8,361 nt of DNA, from NCBI GenBank assembly GCA_023421635.1, contig JAEZSU010000306.1, forward strand, positions 1 through 8,361. Reading direction: 5' to 3'. Shown one piece after another: positions 1 through 4,977 of the stretch. Every line of letters starts with the position of its first letter. Positions within the stretch are counted from its first letter, which is position 1. A model generated the notes under the pieces. The model saw only the letters and a program-made list of their open reading frames with translations, ran no database searches and was not told the origin of the DNA. The translations under genes were made by a program, and so were the position numbers. The DNA is from Actinomycetes bacterium (GTDB lineage Bacteria > Actinomycetota > Actinomycetes > Actinomycetales > Microbacteriaceae).

Positions 1-814
1 TGACGCTGAGCCCCGCGGGCACCTGGATCCCCAGCCGCCGCGCAGCGACGATCGCGCCCACGGCGACCTCGTCGCACGCCGCGACGACCGCGGTCGGGCG
101 GTTGCGCGCGTCGCTGAGCAGGTCGACCGCCGCCGCGTAGCCGTCCGGCATCGACAGCAGTGCCGGCATCTGCCGGATCTCGTCCGCGAACCCGGCGTCG
201 ACCATGGCTGCGCGGTAGCCGCGCACCCGCGCGGTCTCGACGTGCTGGTCGCGCTCGGCGGAGCCGCCGCCGAGGAACGCGACGCGTCGGTGGCCGAGGG
301 CGAGCAGGTGCTCGGTCGCGCGACGCGCCGCATCCTCGTCGTCGATCGTGATGACGCTGGTCCGAGGGCTCGCACCGATGACGCTCACCACGGGCTTGCC
401 GAGGGAGAGCATGCGGTCCAGCTCGTCCTCCTGCGGCTCGAGGCCGACCGCGATCAACCCGTCGAACCGCTTGCGGGCCAGGAAGTCGTCGAAGATGCGA
501 CGTCTCCGATCGGAGCCCGGGGTCGCGTCGTAGAGCGTGAGGTCGAGCCCCCGCTCCAGCAGCGCGGACTGGATGCCCTCCAGCACCTCCGCGAAGAACC
601 AGCGGTTCACGTACGGCATCACCACGCCGACGTTCTGCGTGCGGCCGGTCGCGAGGCTCTGCGCGTTCGTGGACGGCACGTAGCCGAGCGAGATCGCCGC
701 CGAGGTGACCCGCTCGCGCGTGGCCTCGGAGACGTATCCCGCGCCGCTCAGGGCACGGCTGGCGGTCGATTTGGACACGCCTGCGAGTCGTGCGACGTCA
801 GCGATGCCGCTCAC
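1..814 (-). CDS. LacI-family transcriptional regulator, C-terminus beyond the window
   Basis: This is a sugar-responsive DNA-binding regulator, probably the local repressor of the divergent ABC transporter operon. The 271 visible codons begin with a LacI helix-turn-helix (residues 3-22, IADVARLAGVSKSTASRAL, then YVSEATRERV) and a hinge region (YVPSTNAQSLATGRT, about 45-59). A periplasmic-binding-protein-like effector domain follows from NVGVVMPYVN (61-70), with GHRRVAFLGG (174-183), R198-G-Y (ARVRGYRAA) and CDEVAVGA (247-254). Family members are usually about 330-350 residues, so roughly 65-70 C-terminal residues lie outside. The GTG start at 814 is chosen because AAGGAGG lies 7 nt upstream and the helix-turn-helix begins immediately after it. 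Effector unknown. Family assignment is very secure; control of the neighbouring operon is inferred from divergence and the operator-like sites between the genes. Confidence 0.95.
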   Translation of the reverse strand, partial: MSGIADVARLAGVSKSTASRALSGAGYVSEATRERVTSAAISLGYVPSTNAQSLATGRTQNVGVVMPYVNRWFFAEVLEGIQSALLERGLDLTLYDATPGSDRRRRIFDDFLARKRFDGLIAVGLEPQEDELDRMLSLGKPVVSVIGASPRTSVITIDDEDAARRATEHLLALGHRRVAFLGGGSAERDQHVETARVRGYRAAMVDAGFADEIRQMPALLSMPDGYAAAVDLLSDARNRPTAVVAACDEVAVGAIVAARRLGIQVPAGLSV

Positions 815-821
815 CCGGTCG

Positions 822-828
822 CCTCCTT
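822..828 (-). promoter_or_regulatory. Ribosome binding site of the LacI-family gene
   Basis: AAGGAGG on the minus strand, 7 nt before the GTG at 814. It is a full Shine-Dalgarno match and decides the GTG start. Confidence 0.85.
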
Positions 829-856
829 GCTGCCTGGGCCGTCGTGGGTCGTCCAC

Positions 857-886
857 ATGATAGGGGATCGCGCGCCAAGATGTGGA
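857..886 (-). promoter_or_regulatory. Predicted promoter of the LacI-family gene
   Basis: On the minus strand, TCCACA (886-881, 4 of 6 to TTGACA) and TATCAT (862-857, 5 of 6 to TATAAT) are separated by 18 nt. Transcription would start near 850, giving a leader of about 36 nt with the AAGGAGG site. The -35 element overlaps the cre-like palindrome at 883-896, which would suit autoregulation. Found by eye; the -35 is weak. Confidence 0.45.
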
Positions 887-896
887 ACCGGTTGTG
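883..896. promoter_or_regulatory. Cre-like LacI-family operator candidate next to the regulator promoter
   Basis: TGGAACCGGTTGTG contains the perfect 8-bp palindrome AACCGGTT (886-893) and fits the general LacI/CcpA-type operator TGNAANCGNTTNCA at all but its last two positions. It overlaps the predicted -35 of the regulator gene. A related site lies at 1024-1037 on the operon side. Binding protein unknown; the local LacI protein or a second family member are both possible. Confidence 0.45.
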
Positions 897-912
897 TGAT
901 ACGACGTCGCCA

Positions 913-931
913 CGGGAGCGCTCTCATCGTC
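913..931. promoter_or_regulatory. LacI-type operator candidate, distal copy of a 31-bp-spaced pair
   Basis: CGGGAGCGCTCTCATCGTC contains the near-perfect palindrome GGGAGCGCTCTC (914-925). It is a direct repeat of 944-962 with one mismatch (T924 against C955). It resembles the streptomycete CebR/CelR operator TGGGAGCGCTCCCA, a LacI-family site known upstream of cello-oligosaccharide genes. Confidence 0.7.
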
Positions 932-943
932 AAGGTAACGGTT

Positions 944-962
944 CGGGAGCGCTCCCATCGTC
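944..962. promoter_or_regulatory. LacI-type operator candidate, proximal copy of a 31-bp-spaced pair
   Basis: CGGGAGCGCTCCCATCGTC carries the perfect 12-bp palindrome GGGAGCGCTCCC (945-956). Positions 944-957 differ from the CebR box TGGGAGCGCTCCCA only at the first base. The centres of the two copies are 31 bp apart, close to three helical turns, so bound proteins would face the same side. The copy ends 3 bp before the -35 of the first candidate operon promoter. Confidence 0.75.
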
Positions 963-965
963 GCC

Positions 966-994
966 TTTACCGAGTCGTGATGGAGCTGTATTGT
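966..994 (+). promoter_or_regulatory. Candidate promoter P1 of the sugar transporter operon
   Basis: TTTACC (966-971, 4 of 6 to TTGACA), a 17-nt spacer and TATTGT (989-994, 4 of 6 to TATAAT). The start would be near 1001, with a leader of about 94 nt. The operator pair would then lie at about -88 to -39, upstream of the core promoter. Competes with P2; no way to choose by eye. Confidence 0.4.
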
Positions 995-1019
995 GATGGC
1001 GACCCGATTCACATACGGT
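991..1019 (+). promoter_or_regulatory. Candidate promoter P2 of the sugar transporter operon
   Basis: TTGTGA (991-996, 4 of 6 to TTGACA), a 17-nt spacer and TACGGT (1014-1019, 3 of 6 to TATAAT but fitting TANNNT). Transcription would start near 1026, inside the cre-like site at 1024-1037, a standard position for a repressor. Overlaps P1. Confidence 0.35.
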
Positions 1020-1032
1020 TACATGGAATCGG
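1004..1032. repeat. Inverted repeat with 7-bp perfect arms in the operon promoter/leader region
   Basis: CCGATTC (1004-1010) and GAATCGG (1026-1032) are exact reverse complements around a 15-bp centre. The right arm lies within the cre-like site. Depending on the true start it is either a protein-binding dyad over P2 or a leader RNA hairpin. Seven-base arms can arise by chance in a region this size. Confidence 0.4.
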
Positions 1033-1037
1033 TTCCC
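1024..1037. promoter_or_regulatory. Cre-like LacI-family operator candidate at the operon promoter
   Basis: TGGAATCGGTTCCC matches TGNAANCGNTTNCA at every defined position except the last. It shares TGGAA(C/T)CGGTT with the site at 883-896, so the same protein could act on both divergent promoters. It would cover the P2 start site or lie just downstream of P1. Confidence 0.45.
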
Positions 1038-1094
1038 GAGTGGATCTGATGTGGCGGACCGAGACGTCCGCTGCTCAATGAGGAGAGGAATCAC

Positions 1095-2417
1095 ATGCTC
1101 ACTACACAGCGGCGCCGCATCCTGGTGCCCTTCGCCATCGCCGGTGTCGCCGGCCTGGCGCTGACGGGGTGTGCCGAGAGCTCCGGTGGGAGCGACTCCG
1201 GCAACGCGACGGTCAAGATCTCCGGCGGCATCACCGGGTCCGAGGCCGACCTGCTGAACGAGTCCTTCGACGCGTTCACCGAGGAGACCGGCATCAAGGT
1301 CGAGTACACCGGTGACAAGAGCTTCGAGGGCAACATCGTGACCAAGGTCGCCGGTGGCTCGGCTCCCGACATCGCGATCGTCCCGCAGCCCGGTCTGCTC
1401 AAGAGCCTCGTCGAGACCGGCGAGGTCAAGCCGGCCACCGAGGCCGTCGAGAAGAACGTCGACGAGAACTGGTCGGCCGACTGGAAGACCTACGGCACCG
1501 TCGACGGCACCTTCTACGCGGCGCCCATGCTCGCCAACGTCAAGGGCTACGTCTGGTACTCCCCCAAGAGCTTCGCCGAGTGGGGCGTCGAGGTCCCGAA
1601 GACCTGGGACGAGATGATGACGCTCACCCAGACCATCCAGGCGAAGACCGGCACCGCCCCCTGGTGCGCCGGCTTCGCCTCGGGCGACGCCTCCGGCTGG
1701 CCCGGCACCGACTGGATCGAGGACCTCGTCCTGCGCCAGTCCGGTCCCGAGGTCTACGACCAGTGGGTCGCCGACGAGGTCACCTTCACCGACGCCCCCA
1801 TCAAGCAGGCGTTCGAGACCCTCGGCACCATCCTGCTCGACCCGAACTACGTGAACGCCGGCTTCGGCGACGTGCGCAGCATCAACTCCACCGCCTTCGG
1901 TGACGTCGCGGCGAAGGTCGCCGACGGCAGCTGCGCCCTGACCCACCAGGCCTCGTTCCTCTCGTCGAACTTCCTCGACGTGACCACGGCCGACGGCCAG
2001 GCCCCGACGGTCGCCCCTGACGGTGACGTGTACGCGTTCCTGACCCCGGGCTTCGAGGCCGACGGTGAGACCTACGTCGAGGCCGGTGGCGAGTTCGTCG
2101 CCGCGTTCTCCGACTCGGAGAACGTGCAGAAGGTGCTCGAGTTCATGTCGAGCCCTGAGTTCGCCGACGCGCGCGTCGAACTCGGTGGCGTGATCTCGGC
2201 CAACAAGAACGCCGACCCCTCGCTCGCCTCCAGCGAGTTCCTCACGGACGCGATGAAGACGCTGCAGGACCCGAGCACCGTGGTCCGCTTCGACGCCTCC
2301 GACCTGATGCCCGCCACCGTGGGTGCAGGTTCCTTCTGGAAGGGCATGGTCAACTGGATCGACGGCAAGTCGCTCGACGACGTGCTCGCCGAAATCCAGG
2401 CTGGTTACGACAACTAA
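1095..2417 (+). CDS. Sugar ABC transporter substrate-binding lipoprotein, AglE-like
   Basis: This 440-residue protein is the extracellular sugar receptor of a family 1 carbohydrate ABC importer. The N-terminus has a basic start (QRRR), a hydrophobic stretch and the lipobox LTGC with Cys26 as the lipid-anchored residue, followed by a Ser/Gly-rich linker. The mature protein starts with VKISGGITGSEADLLNESFDAF and carries a typical FAEWGVEVPKTWDEMM segment and the substrate-site-like blocks PDIAIVPQPGLL, WCAGFASGDASGWPGTDW and LRQSGPEVYDQW. From memory these resemble AglE-type alpha-glucoside binding proteins; substrate is not provable by sight. GAGGA 5 nt upstream of the ATG supports the start. 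It is first in the operon, and a strong stem-loop follows its TAA stop, which suits higher expression than the permeases. No ATPase gene is present in the operon. Confidence 0.95.
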   Translation: MLTTQRRRILVPFAIAGVAGLALTGCAESSGGSDSGNATVKISGGITGSEADLLNESFDAFTEETGIKVEYTGDKSFEGNIVTKVAGGSAPDIAIVPQPGLLKSLVETGEVKPATEAVEKNVDENWSADWKTYGTVDGTFYAAPMLANVKGYVWYSPKSFAEWGVEVPKTWDEMMTLTQTIQAKTGTAPWCAGFASGDASGWPGTDWIEDLVLRQSGPEVYDQWVADEVTFTDAPIKQAFETLGTILLDPNYVNAGFGDVRSINSTAFGDVAAKVADGSCALTHQASFLSSNFLDVTTADGQAPTVAPDGDVYAFLTPGFEADGETYVEAGGEFVAAFSDSENVQKVLEFMSSPEFADARVELGGVISANKNADPSLASSEFLTDAMKTLQDPSTVVRFDASDLMPATVGAGSFWKGMVNWIDGKSLDDVLAEIQAGYDN

Positions 2418-2430
2418 CCAGTGACACGAT

Positions 2431-2464
2431 CGATGGGGTCGCCCGGAGACGGGCGACCCCATCG
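2431..2464 (+). promoter_or_regulatory. Intercistronic stem-loop after the binding-protein gene
   Basis: CGATGGGGTCGCCC (2431-2444) and GGGCGACCCCATCG (2451-2464) pair perfectly over 14 bp around the 6-nt loop GGAGAC. No T-run follows, so it is not a classical Rho-independent terminator. It lies 13 nt after the stop codon and 34 nt before the permease start. Known roles for such hairpins in binding-protein operons are 3'-end protection of the upstream message or partial termination, both raising receptor over permease levels. Confidence 0.85.
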
Positions 2465-2485
2465 CTCCGCGAGATCACAGGGGAT

Positions 2486-2493
2486 GAGGGGAG
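2486..2493 (+). promoter_or_regulatory. Ribosome binding site of the first permease gene
   Basis: GAGGGGAG ends 5 nt before the ATG at 2499. It decides for this start over an in-frame GTG at 2421, which has no such site and would place the hairpin sequence inside the coding region. Confidence 0.75.
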
Positions 2494-2498
2494 ACGAC

Positions 2499-3842
2499 AT
2501 GTCCACACCCACGAAGACCGACGCCGCGCCTGTCGCGAAACCCGACGCGCCGGCGCCCGAGCAGAGATCCAGCACCGCCAAGCGCGTCGCGGGCATCGTC
2601 GCGGTGGTCGCCGCGGTCGGGCTCGTCGCGATGCTGGTGCTGCTGCTCACCGGATCAGGGAACGAGGACGCGTCCCCGACCACGATCGGGTTCTCCCTCA
2701 ACAGCTTCTTCATCTGGCTCGGCGGGCTGAACCCGCTCCTGCAGATCCCGATCGTGCTCATCGTCTTCGGTGTGCTGGTCGCGGCGATCCTCGTCCTCAT
2801 CGAGTTCGCGCCCCGTCCCGGCCGCGGATACTTCTGGCTGCGGCTCGGTGCCAGCATCCTCATCCCCGTCATCGCCTTCATGCTCCTGCGTCCGTACCAG
2901 AACGCGGTCGTCTACGTCGTCGCGATCGGCCTGTTCGCCGGCGCGCTGCTCTTCTTCGCCGACTACCGCGCCCGTGCCGGCGCAGGTTACGCCTTCCAGC
3001 TCGTGATCTTCCTGGCCCCCGCCGCGACGATGCTGCTGGTGGGCCTCGTGTACCCCGCGATCTCCACGATCGTGAAGTCGTTCTTCGACAAGAGCGGCGA
3101 CAACTTCGTCTTCCTCGAGAACTACATCTGGACCTTCACCAACCCCGACGGGTTCTGGTCGGTCATCAACACCCTCATCTGGGCCGTGGTCGCGCCCATC
3201 TTCTCCACCTGCATCGGTCTCGCCTACGCGGCGTTCATCGACCGCGCCCGCGGCGAGAAGATCCTGAAGGTGTTCGTGTTCATGCCGTTCGCGATCTCGT
3301 TCGTCGGCGCCGGCATCATCTGGAAGTTCATCTACGACTACCGCCAGGGCAACCAGATCGGTCTGCTGAACGCGATCGTCACCCTCTTCGGCGGCGAACC
3401 GGTCAGCTGGCTCGACGCACAGCCGCTCATCAACACCTTCGCGCTGCTCGCCGTGTTCATCTGGACCCAGACCGGTTTCGCGATGGTCATCCTCTCGGCC
3501 GCCATCAAGGCCGTGCCCACCGAGCAGCTCGAGGCGGCATCCCTCGACGGAGCGAACGCCTGGGAACGCTTCCGGAACGTGACCGTCCCCGGCATCCGCT
3601 CGTCGCTCATCGTGGTGCTCACCACGATCACCATCGCCTCGCTGAAGGTGTACGACATCGTCGCGGTGATGACCGGTGGTCGCTCCAACTCCACCGTGCT
3701 GGCCTTCGAGATGGTCAACCAGCAGCAGCGGTTCCAGAGCTACGGGCACTCCTCGGCGCTGGCCGTCGTGCTGTTCCTCTTCGTGCTGCCGCTGATCATC
3801 TACAACGTGCGACAGATCCGTAAGCAGAAGGAGATCCGCTGA
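2499..3842 (+). CDS. Sugar ABC transporter permease, MalF/AglF type with extended N-terminus
   Basis: This 447-residue membrane protein is one half of the import channel. The conserved binding-protein-dependent permease core occupies about residues 160-440, with the cytoplasmic EAA loop at E345-A-A-S-L-D-G351 through VTVP (361-364), which docks the ATPase. Before it are about 25 polar residues and four predicted membrane segments (about 31-51, 80-103, 113-130 and 136-154) beyond the usual core; typical single-core MalF/AglF-like permeases are near 290-330 residues. Family resemblance is to AglF/MalF (TQTGFAMVILSAAIKAVPTEQLEAASLDGA, SLKVYDIVAVMTGG). The start at 2499 is fixed by a strong ribosome site. 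The gene follows the receptor gene across the stem-loop and overlaps the second permease by 1 nt (TGATG), implying translational coupling. Confidence 0.95.
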   Translation: MSTPTKTDAAPVAKPDAPAPEQRSSTAKRVAGIVAVVAAVGLVAMLVLLLTGSGNEDASPTTIGFSLNSFFIWLGGLNPLLQIPIVLIVFGVLVAAILVLIEFAPRPGRGYFWLRLGASILIPVIAFMLLRPYQNAVVYVVAIGLFAGALLFFADYRARAGAGYAFQLVIFLAPAATMLLVGLVYPAISTIVKSFFDKSGDNFVFLENYIWTFTNPDGFWSVINTLIWAVVAPIFSTCIGLAYAAFIDRARGEKILKVFVFMPFAISFVGAGIIWKFIYDYRQGNQIGLLNAIVTLFGGEPVSWLDAQPLINTFALLAVFIWTQTGFAMVILSAAIKAVPTEQLEAASLDGANAWERFRNVTVPGIRSSLIVVLTTITIASLKVYDIVAVMTGGRSNSTVLAFEMVNQQQRFQSYGHSSALAVVLFLFVLPLIIYNVRQIRKQKEIR

Positions 3843-4813
3843 TGGCCTCGATCGACACGGTCCCCTCCCTCAGCGCGAAGGCCGCGCGGAACGAGGCTCG
3901 TCGCACCCGCAAGAGCGAGAGCGAGGCCCAGAAGCGGCTGACCTCCCGGGGCGCCACCATCGCCGCGATCGTCATCGCGGTGCTGTGGACCATCCCGACC
4001 TTCGGGCTGTTCGTCACGTCCTTCCGTCCCGGTGCCGACTCGACGTCCACCGGCTGGTGGACGGTGTTCGTCGACCCGTCGTTCACCCTGGACAACTACT
4101 TCCAGGCGCTGACGGCCGGCGGCACCGCCCTGACCCTGGGCGATTCGTTCATCAACTCGCTGGCGATCTCGATCCCCGCCACGATCATCCCGATCGCGAT
4201 CGCCTCGCTGGCCGCATACGCCTTCGCGTGGATCCCGTTCAAGGGCCGCGGCGTCGCGTTCATCGCGGTGTTCGCGCTGCAGATCGTCCCGATCCAGATG
4301 GCACTCGTGCCGCTGCTGACGATGTTCTCGCGCGGTCTCACCATCGGCGACATGAACATCTTCCCGGGCTTCAGCCTCCGCGACGTCGACCACAGCTTCG
4401 CGACCGTCTGGATCGCGCACGCGATCTTCGCGCTGCCGCTGGCGATCTTCCTGCTGCACAACTTCATCTCCGAGATCCCGGGCGAGCTCATCGAGGCGGC
4501 CCGCGTCGACGGCGCGGGGCACGGGCAGATCTTCTTCCGGATGATCCTGCCGCTGGCGATGCCGGCGATCGCGTCCTTCGCGATCTTCCAGTTCCTCTGG
4601 GTGTGGAACGACCTGCTCGTGGCGACGATCTTCGCGCCATCCTCGTCGCTCCCGCTGACACAGACGTTGAACTCGTTGTCGGGGACCTGGGGCAACCAGT
4701 GGTACCTGCAGTCCGCGGGTGCGTTCATCTCGATCATCGTCCCGCTGATCGTGTTCTTCGCCCTGCAGCGGTTCTTCGTCCGCGGCCTGCTGGCCGGCGC
4801 TACGAAGGGCTGA
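3842..4813 (+). CDS. Sugar ABC transporter permease, MalG/AglG type
   Basis: The 323-residue protein is the second channel subunit, pairing with the upstream permease. About 38 polar, basic residues precede the first membrane segment (about 39-60). Six membrane segments are predicted in total, with the EAA loop at E218-A-A-R-V-D-G224 through MILP237, typical of the MalG side, and the characteristic ending FALQRFFVRGLLAGATKG. SFINSLAISIPATIIPIAIASLAAYAFAW and IFQFLWVWNDLLVA resemble AglG-type proteins from memory. AAGGAG at 3828-3833 within the end of the preceding gene, plus the TGATG overlap, support the ATG start. It is the last gene of the operon: neither an ATP-binding protein nor a glycosidase follows, so ATP hydrolysis is presumably supplied by a shared MsiK-like subunit encoded elsewhere. 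Confidence 0.95.
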   Translation: MASIDTVPSLSAKAARNEARRTRKSESEAQKRLTSRGATIAAIVIAVLWTIPTFGLFVTSFRPGADSTSTGWWTVFVDPSFTLDNYFQALTAGGTALTLGDSFINSLAISIPATIIPIAIASLAAYAFAWIPFKGRGVAFIAVFALQIVPIQMALVPLLTMFSRGLTIGDMNIFPGFSLRDVDHSFATVWIAHAIFALPLAIFLLHNFISEIPGELIEAARVDGAGHGQIFFRMILPLAMPAIASFAIFQFLWVWNDLLVATIFAPSSSLPLTQTLNSLSGTWGNQWYLQSAGAFISIIVPLIVFFALQRFFVRGLLAGATKG

Positions 4814-4849
4814 CGCCCGCTCCGCCCCGCCGCACTGGCCGCCTGACCG

Positions 4850-4916
4850 CGAGATGGCGACTGCGCACCGAGACCATGGGTGTACCCCACCAACTCGGCG
4901 CCCAGTCGCCATCTCG
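4850..4916. repeat. 67-bp long imperfect palindrome in the gap between operon and ATPase gene
   Basis: Outer arms CGAGATGGCGACTG (4850-4863) and CAGTCGCCATCTCG (4903-4916) are perfect 14-bp reverse complements. On the same axis (base 4883), 4865-4866/4900-4901, 4868-4872/4894-4898 and 4877-4880/4886-4889 also pair, giving 25 of 33 symmetric positions. There is no T-run on either side. It could act as a hairpin ending the sugar operon transcript, or be a REP/MITE-like intergenic repeat; the element lacks coding capacity. The remainder of the 164-bp gap holds only the ATPase promoter. Confidence 0.8.
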
Positions 4917-4965
4917 GTGTCTGACCAAGGTCGGTCGGTGCGGCGTGGTGATGTGCGGGCGTGGA

Positions 4966-4971
4966 TAGCAT
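4966..4971 (+). promoter_or_regulatory. -10 element of a probable leaderless promoter for the P-type ATPase gene
   Basis: TAGCAT fits the actinobacterial TANNNT consensus and ends 6 nt before the ATG at 4978, so the transcript would start at or next to the A of the start codon. No Shine-Dalgarno sequence is visible before this ATG. No convincing -35 was found. Confidence 0.55.
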
Positions 4972-4977
4972 GAGCGG

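Noticed and set aside
913..962. Start of a CRISPR-like or tandem repeat array
   Set aside because: Only two copies exist, each palindromic in the LacI-operator manner and located in a divergent promoter region.
242..1081. Open frame of 279 codons on the plus strand through the LacI gene and its promoter region
   Set aside because: It runs antisense to an unambiguous LacI helix-turn-helix protein and through operator palindromes; no family resemblance.
930..2462. Long open frame of 510 codons on the minus strand opposite the binding-protein gene
   Set aside because: Its translation is rich in Arg, Gly, Asp and Val without domain character, as is typical of antisense frames of GC-rich genes. 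The plus-strand gene has a lipobox, ribosome site and family motifs.
2431..2464. Classical Rho-independent terminator
   Set aside because: No T-run follows the stem, and the downstream permease genes clearly belong to the same operon.
2421..2498. GTG at 2421 as an earlier start of the first permease
   Set aside because: It would translate the perfect hairpin as coding sequence and has no ribosome site, while ATG 2499 has GAGGGGAG at good spacing.
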